Translations under genes and position numbers: made by a program
Source of the DNA: an uncultured Alphaproteobacteria bacterium
Lineage (GTDB): Bacteria; Pseudomonadota; Alphaproteobacteria; Geminicoccales; Geminicoccaceae
Reading direction: 5' to 3'
DNA length: 64,000 nt
NCBI GenBank assembly: GCA_937995535.1
Contig: CALKJU010000040.1
Location: forward strand, 1-64,000
Shown here: positions 37,661-46,968 of the stretch, piece after piece
How the letters are laid out: each line of letters opens with the position of its first letter
Position numbering within the stretch: position 1 is the stretch's first letter
The notes under the pieces: model-generated
Told to the model about the DNA's origin: nothing
The model's database searches: none
The model's input: the letters and a program-made list of their open reading frames with translations, nothing else

Positions 37661-38830
37661 ATGGCGATGATCAGCGCACGGCCAGCCGCGGACGACTTCT
37701 ATGCCCATGTCCCGGTGTTCGACGGCTTCGACCGGATCATGGAGCCCGCCCTCTACCGGCCCCTGCCCGACGACTGGGTACTGGCGCTGACCGACGTCGT
37801 CGGCTCGACCAAGGCGATCGCCGCGGGCCGCTACAAGGCCGTGAACATGGCCGGGGCGGCGGTCATCGCCGCGGTGCAGAACGCGCTCGGCCGACGCGAG
37901 CTGCCGTTCGTCTTCGGCGGCGACGGGGCGAGCCTCGCAGTCCCGCCGGCGGATGCCGCCGCAACCCGCGCCGCACTCGCCGCGACCGCGACCTGGGTGG
38001 CCGAGGAGATCGGGCTGGGCCTGCGCGTGGCGATGCTGCCGATGGCCGCGGTGCGCGCCGCCGGACGCGACGTGCGGGTCGCCCGCTTCGCCGTCTCGCC
38101 GTTCGCGAGCTACGCGATGTTCTCGGGCGGCGGCCTCGCCTGGGCGGAGCGGCAGCTCAAGGCCGGCGCGTTCGCCGTGCCTCCAGCGCCGCCCGGCACG
38201 CGGCCCGACCTCACCGGGCTGTCCTGCCGCTGGGAGCAGGTCCCGGCCGAGGGTGGCGTGCTCCTCTCGCTGCTCGTCGCGCCGACCGAGGCAGCCGATC
38301 CCGCCGTCTACCGCGCGCTGATCGAGGACGTGCTGGCGCTAGCACCCGGGGCGCCCGAGGCCGGGCGGCCGCTGCCGACCGCGCGTCCCGCGCAGCGCTG
38401 GCCGCCGCGCGGGCTCGAGCTGGAGGCCCGCGCGTCGCACCGGCCGGGCACCCCGCTGTGGCGGCGGCGCCTGGCGCTGGCCATGGAGACGCTGCTCGCC
38501 TGGGTGGTGTTCAAGACCGGGGCCAAGGTCGGCGGCTTCGATCCCGCGCTCTATTGGCACGACCTCGTCGAGAACGCGGATTTCCGCAAGTACGACGACG
38601 CGCTGCGCATGACGCTCGACTGCACGCCCGAACTGGCCGAACGGATCGAGGCGCGACTGCGCCGCGCTCAGGCCGAGGGCGTCGCCCGCTACGGCGTGCA
38701 CCGGCAGCGGGCCGCGCTCATCACCTGCATCGTGCCCTCCTTCATGGACCGTGATCACATCCACTTCGTCGACGGGGCATCGGGCGGGTACGCGGCAGCG
38801 GCAGCCGGGCTCAAGGACGCGGGGGGATGA
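37661..38830 (+). CDS. DUF3095 family protein (cyclase-homology-like)
   Basis: 389 residues. The DUF3095 pattern is clear: DDWVLALTDVVGSTKAIAAG near the N-terminus, resembling the start of class III nucleotidyl cyclase domains, VFGGDGASLAVP, and a C-terminal part with GFDPALYWHDLVENADFRKYDD and a histidine-rich RDHIHFVDGASGGYA end. Whether it makes a cyclic nucleotide is unknown. No signal peptide. It is on the opposite strand inside the liv gene set, divergent from livM and convergent with pcm (9-bp gap). Confidence 0.85.
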   Translation: MAMISARPAADDFYAHVPVFDGFDRIMEPALYRPLPDDWVLALTDVVGSTKAIAAGRYKAVNMAGAAVIAAVQNALGRRELPFVFGGDGASLAVPPADAAATRAALAATATWVAEEIGLGLRVAMLPMAAVRAAGRDVRVARFAVSPFASYAMFSGGGLAWAERQLKAGAFAVPPAPPGTRPDLTGLSCRWEQVPAEGGVLLSLLVAPTEAADPAVYRALIEDVLALAPGAPEAGRPLPTARPAQRWPPRGLELEARASHRPGTPLWRRRLALAMETLLAWVVFKTGAKVGGFDPALYWHDLVENADFRKYDDALRMTLDCTPELAERIEARLRRAQAEGVARYGVHRQRAALITCIVPSFMDRDHIHFVDGASGGYAAAAAGLKDAGG

Positions 38831-38839
38831 GGTCGGCGG

Positions 38840-39484
38840 TCACCAGCCACCGGCGCCGATCAGCGGCACGAACGCAACTCCGCCGAGATCGTCCTGTTCC
38901 CAGGCGCCCTCCGCGGTGCGTCGGACACGGACCAGGCGCTGCCCGTCGGCGCGGGGGCCGATCGGCATGACCAGCCGGCCGCCCAATGCGAGCTGCCGCT
39001 CGAGTGTGGCCGGGACGGCCGGGCCGCTGGCCGCGACGTGGATCACATCGTAGGGCGCCTGCGGCGCCCAGCCGAGCGAGCCGTCGCCGCAGATCACCTC
39101 GACATTGCCGATGCCAAGGCCGGCGAGGGTCGCACGGGCCCGCTCGGCGAGCGTCTCGATCCGCTCGATCGACCAGACGAACCGGCCGAGCCTCGCCAGC
39201 ACCGCGGCGGCATAGCCGGAGCCGGTGCCGACATCGAGAATGCGGTCCCCGGGAAGGATCCGCGCCGCCTCGGCCATCAGCGCCACGATCAGCGGCTGGG
39301 AGATGGTCTGCCCGTCCCCGATCGGCAGCGGGCCGTCCTCGTAGGCGCGGGCGCGCAGCGCCTCGGGAACGAACGCCTCGCGCGGGACCTCGGCCATCGC
39401 CGCGAGGACGCGCGCGTCGGTCACGCCCCGCGCGACGAGCTGGTCCTCGACCATCGCCCGGCGCAGTGCGGCGAAATCGGTCAT
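38840..39484 (-). CDS. pcm: Protein-L-isoaspartate O-methyltransferase
   Basis: 214 residues. The SAM-binding motif LDVGTGSGYAAAVLARL (about 82-98) and the family segments QTISQPLIVALM and VEVICGDGSLG are present. The enzyme methylates isoaspartyl residues in damaged proteins, starting their repair. Its ATG overlaps the livH stop codon (ATGA), so it is translationally coupled to livH, an unusual partnership. Convergent with the DUF3095 gene. Confidence 0.93.
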   Translation of the reverse strand: MTDFAALRRAMVEDQLVARGVTDARVLAAMAEVPREAFVPEALRARAYEDGPLPIGDGQTISQPLIVALMAEAARILPGDRILDVGTGSGYAAAVLARLGRFVWSIERIETLAERARATLAGLGIGNVEVICGDGSLGWAPQAPYDVIHVAASGPAVPATLERQLALGGRLVMPIGPRADGQRLVRVRRTAEGAWEQDDLGGVAFVPLIGAGGW

Positions 39485-40371
39485 GCCGGGGCGGGGAACA
39501 GGCCGCGCGGGCGGAAGCCGAGGACGAGCGCCATCAGAATGTAGATCGCCATCGACGCCAGCGAGGTGCCGGCAGCGCCGAGCAGCGCCGGCAGGAAAGC
39601 GCGGCCGAAGGTGTCGACGAGGCCGATCAGCAGGGCGCCGACGAACGCGCCGCGGATCGAGCCGATCCCACCGATGACGATGACGACGAAGGTCAGGATC
39701 AGAATGTCCTCGCCCATGCCGATGCGCACGGCGAGGATCGGCCCGGCCATGGCGCCGGCCAGCGCCGCGAGCGCCGCGCCCAGCGCGAACACGAGCGTGT
39801 AGAGCCGCGCCACGTCGACGCCGAGCGCGGCCGCCATCTCGCGATTGTCGGCCCCGGCGCGGATCAGCATGCCCAGCCGGGTGCGCGCGATCAGCCACCA
39901 CAGCGCGAGCGCGGTGAGCGCACCGACGGCGATGATGGCGAGGCGGAAGGCCGGATAGGGCGCGCCGAGCAGCGTGACCTGGCCGGAGAGCGCCGGCGGC
40001 GGGCTGGCGAAGATCGGCTGCACCCCGAAGAGCACCGCGATCAGCTCGTTGAAGGTCAGGATCAGGCCGAAGGTGGCGAGCACCTGGAACAGATGATCGC
40101 GGGCGTAGAGGCGCCGCAGCGTGGTCAGCTCGACGAGGATGCCGACCAGGCCGGTGAGCAGCATGGCCAGCGCCAGTGCCGGCAGGAACGCACCGAGCAG
40201 CCCGGTCAGCCACGCGGCCAGGTACGCGCCCAGCATGTAGAACGAGCCGTGGGCGAGGTTGATCAGGTCCATGATGCCGAAGACGAGGGTGAGCCCGGCC
40301 GCCATCAGGAACAGCATCACCCCGAGCTGCAGCCCGTTGAGCGTCTGCTGGAGGACCAGGAGCGCGTCCAC
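39481..40371 (-). CDS. livH: Branched-chain amino-acid type ABC transporter permease LivH
   Basis: 296-residue inner-membrane permease. The signature GLTLVFGIMDLINLAHGSFYMLG (split here as GLTLVFGIMDL and INLAHGSFYMLG, about 26-48) and the EAA-like loop RAGADNREMAAALGVDV (about 170-186) are LivH features. It follows the binding-protein gene by 33 bp and is coupled to pcm. LivH pairs with LivM to form the channel. Confidence 0.93.
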   Translation of the reverse strand: MDALLVLQQTLNGLQLGVMLFLMAAGLTLVFGIMDLINLAHGSFYMLGAYLAAWLTGLLGAFLPALALAMLLTGLVGILVELTTLRRLYARDHLFQVLATFGLILTFNELIAVLFGVQPIFASPPPALSGQVTLLGAPYPAFRLAIIAVGALTALALWWLIARTRLGMLIRAGADNREMAAALGVDVARLYTLVFALGAALAALAGAMAGPILAVRIGMGEDILILTFVVIVIGGIGSIRGAFVGALLIGLVDTFGRAFLPALLGAAGTSLASMAIYILMALVLGFRPRGLFPAPA

Positions 40372-40404
40372 GGCAGCGAGCCGCCCGACGCCGCGCCGCC
40401 GGCC

Positions 40405-41574
40405 TCAGGGCATCGCGCACTCGGCGGCGTAGGCGTCCTGGTGATCGGAAAAGACCTTGCCGAGCAGGCGGTTGGTCACTGTGCCGTCGTCGAGCTTGAC
40501 CACCTCGCGCGCGTAGAAGTCCTGGATCGGGAAGTGGTTGTTGCCGAAGCGGAACGGCCCACGGCTGGTCTCGATGCGGACCGCGCGCAGCGCCTCGCGG
40601 AACTTGTCCTTGTCCGGCCAGTCGGCGCCGGCCGCGGCGACCGCGGCGTCGAGGATCAGCACGGTGTCGTAGGCCTGCGCGGCGTAGAGTGACGGCAGGC
40701 GCCCGTACTTCGCCTGGAACGCCGGGACGAACGCCTTGTTGATCGGATTGTCGAGATCGGGGCTCCACTGACTGCCGTTGACCGCGCCCACCGCGGCGTC
40801 ACCGACCGCGGGCAGGATGTCCTGGCTGAACGAGAACGCGGCGCCGAACAGCGGAATCTGCTCCTTCAGCCCGGCCTGGTCGTACTGTTTGATGAAGTTG
40901 ATCCCCTGGCCGCCAGGGAAGAAGATGAAGGTCGCGTCCGGACCGGCCGCGCGCAGATTGGCGAGCTCGGCCGCGAAGTCCATCTGATCGAGCGGCGTGT
41001 AGACCTCGCCCGCGACGGCACCCTTGTAATACCGCTTGAATCCGGTCAGCGCATCCTTGCCGGCCGGGTAGTTCGGCGCGAGCAGATAGACGTTCTTGTA
41101 GCCCTTCTCCTGGACCCAGGCGCCGGTCGCCTCGTGATTGTTGTCGTTCTGCCAGGCGGTGTTGAAGAACCAGGGGCTGCACTGCTTGCCGGCGAGCACC
41201 GACGGGCCGGCGTTCGGGCTGATGAAGAAGGTCTCGGCGCGGGCGAGTGTCGGCATCATCGCCAGCGCGAGGTTCGACCAGACCTGGCCGGTCATCAGAT
41301 AGATCTTCTCGCGGCTGAGCATCTCGTCGGTGAGCTTCACCGCGACGTCGGGATTGCGCTGGTCGTCCGCCTCGACCAGAGCCACGGCCACCCCGCCCAG
41401 CTTCCCGCCCTTCTCCTCGAGCCCGAGCTTGAAGCCGTCGCGGATATCGACGCCGAGGCCGGAGCCGGGCCCGGACAGGGTGGTGAGCAGGCCGATGCGC
41501 AGTTCCTCGGCGTCCACCGGCACCGCCGCCACGCCGCACAGCACCGCCACCGCCATGGTTCCGATCCGTCGCAT
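40405..41574 (-). CDS. livK: ABC transporter substrate-binding protein (LivK-like)
   Basis: 389 residues with a signal peptide (about 1-23, MRRIGTMAVAVLCGVAAVPVDA). The type I periplasmic-binding fold begins ELRIGLLTTLSGPGSGLG. The CSPWFFNTAWQNDN and YKNVYLLAPNYPAG segments match the LivK-like group often tied to aromatic-acid or amino-acid uptake. Substrate is not determined. It is the first gene of the livK-livH-pcm block and is divergent from the galactose oxidase-like gene across 179 bp. Confidence 0.92.
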   Translation of the reverse strand: MRRIGTMAVAVLCGVAAVPVDAEELRIGLLTTLSGPGSGLGVDIRDGFKLGLEEKGGKLGGVAVALVEADDQRNPDVAVKLTDEMLSREKIYLMTGQVWSNLALAMMPTLARAETFFISPNAGPSVLAGKQCSPWFFNTAWQNDNNHEATGAWVQEKGYKNVYLLAPNYPAGKDALTGFKRYYKGAVAGEVYTPLDQMDFAAELANLRAAGPDATFIFFPGGQGINFIKQYDQAGLKEQIPLFGAAFSFSQDILPAVGDAAVGAVNGSQWSPDLDNPINKAFVPAFQAKYGRLPSLYAAQAYDTVLILDAAVAAAGADWPDKDKFREALRAVRIETSRGPFRFGNNHFPIQDFYAREVVKLDDGTVTNRLLGKVFSDHQDAYAAECAMP

Positions 41575-41753
41575 CGCGCAGCCTCCCTCCGATCGCATCG
41601 ACCACCGCACTATTTCGCCACCTCGCCGCCCTGTCCACTGCACGACAGCACCCGGGCACTGGCCATGAGGCGGCAGCGCCGTTACGGTCGAACCAGGGGG
41701 CGAACAGAGCAATCAGCCCTACGACCTGAGCGTTTGGGGATGGAGGAAACGTC

Positions 41754-43406
41754 GTGTCGGCAAGACCCCATGCCGCTCCCCTGCGCGCGGCCGTCCTCGC
41801 CTTTGTCACGTTGCTGGCCGCGACGGCCGCGTACCCGTCGCCGGGCCGCGCGGCGCCGCCGGTCGACGAGGATCGCGGAATCCTCCCGGCTCCTGTCGAC
41901 TACGGCTATGGTCCGAACGTCAGACCGACCCTCGCCGCCCGGACGCGCAGCGCGCTCAGCCTGGCTGCCGCGGAGCTGGTGGCGTGGGTCGACGGCTCGC
42001 AGGCTCATCTCGAGGGCGCCTTCGGGCCGCCGATCACCTGGCCGATCGTCGGCACCCACAATGTGCTGCTGGCCGACGGGCGGGTGCTGAGCTACGGACC
42101 GCTCCGCGCGGCCGACCGCAGGCCCGAGAACTTCGTCTACGACGTCTGGGACCCGGCGCTCGGGACAGGGAGCGACGCCCATCTCGTCCTGCCGAATACG
42201 ACCCGCGCCGACTTCTTCTGCAGCGGGCAGACGCTGATCGCGGCGACCGGCCAGGTGGTCATGACCGGTGGCGACACGACCGTCGACGGCGTCCTCAACA
42301 AGTCTCACGAGCGGACGGCGTTCTTCGATCCGGCGGAGAACCGCGTCGGGGCCGGAGCGCCGATGGCCTATCGCCGCTGGTACCCGACCCTGGTGACACT
42401 CCCCGGCGGCGGGGTGCTCGCGCTGGGGGGCCGCGAGGACATCGGCGTGCCGGTGATCGTGCCGGAGGTCTTTCACCCGACCAGCGGCTGGCGGACCCTG
42501 CTGGGCGCTGCGAGCGCCGGCGCCTTCGGTAGCACGCGCGACAACTGGTACTATCCGCGGGGCTGGCTCGCGCCGAGCGGCCGCGCCTTCGTCCTCGGCC
42601 ACGATGGGAGCATGTGGTCGCTCGACACCGCCGGTGCCGGCACCGTGACCCGCCTCGCGACGACCACCCGACCGAGCAACTACGCCCTGCCGAGCCTGAT
42701 GTACGCGCCGGGCAAGATCCTCTCCCTTCGCGCCGAGCGCTGGGCGGTCTCGATCGACATCAACGGGGCCACGCCGCGGATCGACGAGGCCGGACGTCTG
42801 GCGCAGCAGCGGCTGTGGTCGCAGGCGACCGTGCTGGCCGACGGCAAGGTGCTGCTGACCGGCGGATCGGCCGTCTGGAACAAGCTCCAGGACGTCGCCT
42901 ACCATGTCGAACTGTGGGACCCGGCGAGCAATCTCTGGCGCCGCGGCGCCTCGGCCGCCAAGGAGCGCCTCTACCATGCGAGTGCATTGCTGCTCGCCGA
43001 CGGCACCGTGCTGACGGTGGGCGGCGGCCTGCCCGGCCCGATCACGCAGCTCAACGCCGAGATCTACTACCCGCCCTATCTGTTCGAGCCGGACGGCTCC
43101 GGCCGGCTCGCGGCGCGGCCGACGATCACCGGCGGTGCGACCGAGATCGCCACCGGGACCAGCTTCACCGTGCAGGTGGGCGCCGGGCAGACGATCCAGC
43201 GCGCCACGCTGGTGCGCGCCGGGTCCGACACCCACAGCCTCAACGCCGACCAGCGCTTCTTCACCCGGACCGTGAGCCAGTCGGGGCGGACCGTCACGTT
43301 GAAGGCGCCGCCGAACAAGCGCGTCGCGCCACCCGGCTTCTATCTACTGTTCGTGTTCAACGAACGCGGCACGCCCTCGCGGGCGCGGATCGTCAAGCTC
43401 GTCTGA
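41754..43406 (+). CDS. Secreted galactose oxidase-like copper radical oxidase
   Basis: 550 residues with a signal peptide (about 1-33). A kelch-type seven-bladed propeller is followed by a C-terminal immunoglobulin-like DUF1929 domain (about 455-548). The copper-radical site is intact: Cys156 (DFFCSG) and Tyr210 (RRWYPT) can form the thioether cofactor, and Tyr407, His408 (RLYHAS) and His494 (SDTHSLN) are the copper ligands. The enzyme would oxidise a primary alcohol to an aldehyde and make H2O2 outside the cytoplasm; bacterial GlxA acts on glycans. GTG 41754 follows GGAGG at 7 bases. It is 7 bp from the hydroxyacid dehydrogenase gene. Confidence 0.9.
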   Translation: MSARPHAAPLRAAVLAFVTLLAATAAYPSPGRAAPPVDEDRGILPAPVDYGYGPNVRPTLAARTRSALSLAAAELVAWVDGSQAHLEGAFGPPITWPIVGTHNVLLADGRVLSYGPLRAADRRPENFVYDVWDPALGTGSDAHLVLPNTTRADFFCSGQTLIAATGQVVMTGGDTTVDGVLNKSHERTAFFDPAENRVGAGAPMAYRRWYPTLVTLPGGGVLALGGREDIGVPVIVPEVFHPTSGWRTLLGAASAGAFGSTRDNWYYPRGWLAPSGRAFVLGHDGSMWSLDTAGAGTVTRLATTTRPSNYALPSLMYAPGKILSLRAERWAVSIDINGATPRIDEAGRLAQQRLWSQATVLADGKVLLTGGSAVWNKLQDVAYHVELWDPASNLWRRGASAAKERLYHASALLLADGTVLTVGGGLPGPITQLNAEIYYPPYLFEPDGSGRLAARPTITGGATEIATGTSFTVQVGAGQTIQRATLVRAGSDTHSLNADQRFFTRTVSQSGRTVTLKAPPNKRVAPPGFYLLFVFNERGTPSRARIVKLV

Positions 43407-43413
43407 GGCTCGC

Positions 43414-44385
43414 ATGGCCGTGACGTACCGGGCGTTGCTCGTGGGCGAGCTGGTCGCCGCCTACCGCGGGCATCTGTGTGCTGCGCTGACAACGCCTTGG
43501 GAGCTCGTCGCGGTCGGAACCGCCGGGCCGCTGCCCGGAGCGGCGGATGCCCTGCTCACCGTCCGCTGGCGCGCCGGCGACGGCACGCCCGACGGCCTGC
43601 GCCTCCTGCAGGTGGCCGCAGCGGGCTATGACAGCATCGACCTCGGAGCGATCCCGCCGCGGGTCCCGGTCTGCAACGCCTACGGCCACGAGCCGGCGAT
43701 CGGCGAGTACGTGCTCATGACCATGCTCGCCTGGACCCATCGGCTGCTGCCGACCGAGCGCGCCTTCCGCGGCGGCGACTGGAGCATGGGCTTCCAGCCG
43801 GGCCCGACGCATGGCGAGCTGGCCGGTAACGCCGTCCTCGTCATCGGCACGGGCCGGATCGGCCGGGCCGTCGCCGAGCGCCTCACCGCGCTCGGCTGTC
43901 GCGTCGTCGGGGTGAACCGAACCCCGCGCGGATCGCCGGCGGGGTTCGCTGCCATCCATCCGCTCGCCGAGCTCGATGTGCTGCTCCCGGAGGCCGACTT
44001 CGTCGTCGTCGCCTGCGCGCTCGACGATGGCACGCGCGGCCTGCTCGATGCGCGGCGCCTCGCCCTGCTCAAGCCGCATGCGGTCGTCGTGAACGTCGCG
44101 CGTGGACCGATCGTCGAGGAAGCTGCCCTGTACGCGGCGTTGGCCGAGCGCCGGATCGGCGGTGCGATCCTCGACGTCTGGTGGCGCTACCCGACCGATG
44201 CCGAGCCGCGCCGCGAGCCGTCGGCCTTCCCGTTCGCGACGCTCGACAATGTCATCATGACGCCGCACTGCTCGGCGTGGACCGACGGCCTGTTCCGCCG
44301 CCGCGCGGCCGAGATGGCGGACAATCTCGACCGGCTGGCGGAGGGCCGGCCGCTGCGCAACGTGATCCGCGCCGCGGCCGGCTGA
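43414..44385 (+). CDS. D-2-hydroxyacid dehydrogenase family protein
   Basis: 323 residues. The substrate domain (about 1-95 and 290-323) encloses a Rossmann domain with GTGRIGRAVAERL (about 145-157). Conserved catalytic residues: Arg in NVARGPIVEE, Glu/Asp in ILDVWWRYP and His in MTPHCSAW. It reduces 2-oxoacids or oxidises D-2-hydroxyacids with NAD(P). The substrate pocket is not diagnostic; glyoxylate/hydroxypyruvate and phosphonate-type members exist. It lies 7 bp after the copper oxidase gene and is probably co-transcribed; whether they act on the same compound is unknown. Confidence 0.9.
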   Translation: MAVTYRALLVGELVAAYRGHLCAALTTPWELVAVGTAGPLPGAADALLTVRWRAGDGTPDGLRLLQVAAAGYDSIDLGAIPPRVPVCNAYGHEPAIGEYVLMTMLAWTHRLLPTERAFRGGDWSMGFQPGPTHGELAGNAVLVIGTGRIGRAVAERLTALGCRVVGVNRTPRGSPAGFAAIHPLAELDVLLPEADFVVVACALDDGTRGLLDARRLALLKPHAVVVNVARGPIVEEAALYAALAERRIGGAILDVWWRYPTDAEPRREPSAFPFATLDNVIMTPHCSAWTDGLFRRRAAEMADNLDRLAEGRPLRNVIRAAAG

Positions 44386-44495
44386 CCGCGGCCAGTTCAG
44401 GCGCCGAAGGCGCGGTGGCGCCGCGCGAGCCGCGACGGCCGGACCAAGGAGTCACCCGCCCGGCGGATCAGGATCGGAGAGACCCCGAGCGCCGC

Positions 44496-45125
44496 TCAGT
44501 GAGGGCGTGCGGCGATCTCGGCGCGGCCGGCGGCGATGGGCAGCGGCGGCCGCCTTGTCGGTCGCTCGGCCGCCGCGCGCGCCGCCTCGGCCGCCCGCTC
44601 GCTCAGGCGCCGGGCGGCATGGCCGCGGGGGGCGAGCACCTCGCCCTCTCCCAAGATCAGCTTTCGCAGCGCCGCACGGGCGCGGTTGACGCGGCTCTTC
44701 ACCGTGCCGACCTCGCACTTCATGACCCGCGCCACCTCCTCGTAGGGCAGGCCCTCGACGCAGACCAGGATCAGGACCGCGCGGTGCTGCTCGCTGAGCA
44801 TCGCGAAGGCGCGGCGAAACGCGATCACCTCGACACGGCCCTCCTGGAAGGCCGGCACCGAGCCGAACAGCTCGACACTGTCGTCACCGATCTCGTTACG
44901 GGTCTTCTGCCGCCGCAGGTGGGACAGGTGGGCGTTGCGCAGGATCGTGAACAGCCAAGCGCGCAGGTTCGTGCCCGGGGCGAACTGATCCTGTGCCTCC
45001 AGCGCTTTGAGCATGGTCTCCTGGACGAGGTCGTCGGCGAGCGCGGTGTGGCCGGCGGTCAGGCTGCGGGCGAAGGCCCGGAGCTGCGGAACGAGGGCCA
45101 CGACGTCCTCCCGATACAGCGACAT
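44496..45125 (-). CDS. ecfG: General stress sigma factor EcfG
   Basis: 209 residues. Sigma region 2 (about 15-80) has ALADDLVQETMLKALE and NLRAWLFTILRNAHLSHLRR; region 4 (about 105-160) has LSEQHRAVLILVCVEGLPYEEVARVM and the recognition helix CEVGTVKSRVNRAR. This is the ECF15/EcfG pattern. A 45-residue Arg/Ala-rich C-terminal tail is unusual for the family. EcfG drives stress genes once NepR is titrated by phospho-PhyR. ATG 45125 follows GGGAGAG. It is the last gene of the nepR-phyR-kinase-ecfG cluster, 43 bp after the kinase. Confidence 0.93.
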   Translation of the reverse strand: MSLYREDVVALVPQLRAFARSLTAGHTALADDLVQETMLKALEAQDQFAPGTNLRAWLFTILRNAHLSHLRRQKTRNEIGDDSVELFGSVPAFQEGRVEVIAFRRAFAMLSEQHRAVLILVCVEGLPYEEVARVMKCEVGTVKSRVNRARAALRKLILGEGEVLAPRGHAARRLSERAAEAARAAAERPTRRPPLPIAAGRAEIAARPH

Positions 45126-45168
45126 TGTCTCTCCCTCGTGATCCGTTTCCGGATCCCTCAACGCCCAG

Positions 45169-46968
45169 CTAGTGCGCCGGTTCCCGGCTGTCAGCGGAAA
45201 AGGTCGCGCTGTGCCCCTCGGGCGGGGAGCCGAGCGCCGCCGACGCCCCTCCTGCGAGGGGAAACGACACCCGCACGGTCGTCCCCGGTGGGCCGGTGAT
45301 CTCGAGGTCGCCGCCGAGCTGCTTGGCGACCATGCGGCAGAGTCGCAGGCCGAGGCCCTCGCCGACCGCCACCTCCGACCGGCCGACCCCGTCGTCGGCG
45401 ACGGTCAGCACCGCGCGCTCGCCATCGCGCACGAGCCGGACGAGGATCCGCCCATCGGCGCCGTCCGGGAAGGCGTGCTTGAGGCTGTTGGTGACCGCCT
45501 CGGTGACCAGCAACGCCAGCGGCGTCGCGAGATCGGCCGGAAGCCGCAGAGGCGCGATGTCGGTCTCGATCTGCACCGAGGCGTCGTCGGGCGCCACCCC
45601 GGCCGCCAGCAGTTCCGCCAGTTCACCCAGGAAGTCGCCCAGCTCGACGGTAGCGACGTCGTCATGCTCGTAGAGCTTGCGGTGGACCAGCGCCAGCGCC
45701 TGGATGCGCGTCTGCACGTCGCGCAGGGCGCCGCGGATCTCCGGGTTGCGCATCGCCTGGGCGCGCAGGCTGAGCAGGCTCGCCACGATCTGCAGATTGT
45801 TCTTGACCCGATGATGCACCTCCTTGAGGAGCATCTCCTTCTGTGCAAGCGCGGTCGTCAGTTCCGCCTCGCGCTGCGCGATCCGGCCGGCCATCCGGCC
45901 GAACACCGCGCCCAGCTCGCGCAGCTCGACCGGCGCGTCCGCCAGCTGGGGCCGCCTTTCCAGTTCGCCGCGGCTCCACTGGCGGGCGCTGCGCGCCAGT
46001 TCGCCGACGTGGCGGATGACGAGACGCTGGGTCCCGATCCAGATCGCGCCGACCGCGGCGAGCATCAGCGCCGCCGGGGCGAGCGTGCCGGCGATCACGG
46101 CAGCGTCCAACCACGCGAGCCGCCCGCCGGTCGGCAGGCCGATGATCACGTTGAGCTGGTCGTCGGCGACCGGGGCCACGGCGTAGAGCCGATGCACGCC
46201 GTCCTGGCCCTCCGCGGCGAAGGTCGGCTCGTCCAGCGCAAGGCGGCGCAGCAGCGTCGCCGGCTGGGGCAGGCTGCGCGCCGCGGTGCGCTCGGCCGCC
46301 GCGGGATCGAGCACGGGCCGCCCGTCACGATCGACGAGCACCAGGGTCGTGCCCTCCGGCAGGCTCACCTCGGTGGTGAGTTGTCCGAACCTCACCACCT
46401 CGATGGTCGCCATCACGGCGCCATCGAAACTTCCCTGGGGCGCGAGTATCGGCACCGCCAGGACGACGATCGGGCGTCGCTCGACGCGTCCGACGACCAC
46501 TTCGCTGATCGCCAGCCCGCTATGGCCAGAGAGTAGCCTCTGGAACCAGCCACGATCGCCGACACCCACCCCGATGGCCGCCGGGTTGACCGCGCAACGG
46601 ATCACCCCGTCGGCGCCGACCCGGTTGAGGTTGGCGAAGCCCCCCACGCTCGCCGGTTGCGCGGCGAGCGCCTCGGCACAGGCGCCTGCATCGCCACCGC
46701 GAACGGCCGGATCATCGGCGAGGACGCGCAAGCTGCTCTCGACCACTGCGAGCAGGTCCTGCTCGTAGCGCGAGACCAGGGTCGCCACCGAACCGACGGT
46801 CGAGGCCATCCGTTCGGTGTGCGCCCGGGACGCGGCCAGCGACTGCAGGGCGACCCAGATCGCCGCCGGAAGCAAAGCCAGCAGGAGCAGCAGGGCGAGC
46901 TTGATCTGCAGCCGGTCGAGGCGACCGGCGCCGCCGGGCGCCGGCGCAACCGCCGCCGCGCCGGTCAC
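45169..46968 (-). CDS. Membrane sensor histidine kinase (HisKA_2 type) of the stress response
   Basis: 599 residues. TM1 (about 23-45), an approximately 240-residue periplasmic sensor of the Cache type, TM2 (about 288-312), a HAMP region (about 313-370), then a HisKA_2 domain with KEVHHRVKNNLQIV (phospho-acceptor His385/386) and a HATPase domain ending with DDGVGRSEVAVGEGLGLRLC. HWE/HisKA_2 kinases such as PhyK/LovR partners phosphorylate PhyR. GTG 46968 overlaps the phyR stop (GTGA), indicating tight coupling. The signal is unknown but would be extracytoplasmic. Confidence 0.9.
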   Translation of the reverse strand: MTGAAAVAPAPGGAGRLDRLQIKLALLLLLALLPAAIWVALQSLAASRAHTERMASTVGSVATLVSRYEQDLLAVVESSLRVLADDPAVRGGDAGACAEALAAQPASVGGFANLNRVGADGVIRCAVNPAAIGVGVGDRGWFQRLLSGHSGLAISEVVVGRVERRPIVVLAVPILAPQGSFDGAVMATIEVVRFGQLTTEVSLPEGTTLVLVDRDGRPVLDPAAAERTAARSLPQPATLLRRLALDEPTFAAEGQDGVHRLYAVAPVADDQLNVIIGLPTGGRLAWLDAAVIAGTLAPAALMLAAVGAIWIGTQRLVIRHVGELARSARQWSRGELERRPQLADAPVELRELGAVFGRMAGRIAQREAELTTALAQKEMLLKEVHHRVKNNLQIVASLLSLRAQAMRNPEIRGALRDVQTRIQALALVHRKLYEHDDVATVELGDFLGELAELLAAGVAPDDASVQIETDIAPLRLPADLATPLALLVTEAVTNSLKHAFPDGADGRILVRLVRDGERAVLTVADDGVGRSEVAVGEGLGLRLCRMVAKQLGGDLEITGPPGTTVRVSFPLAGGASAALGSPPEGHSATFSADSREPAH

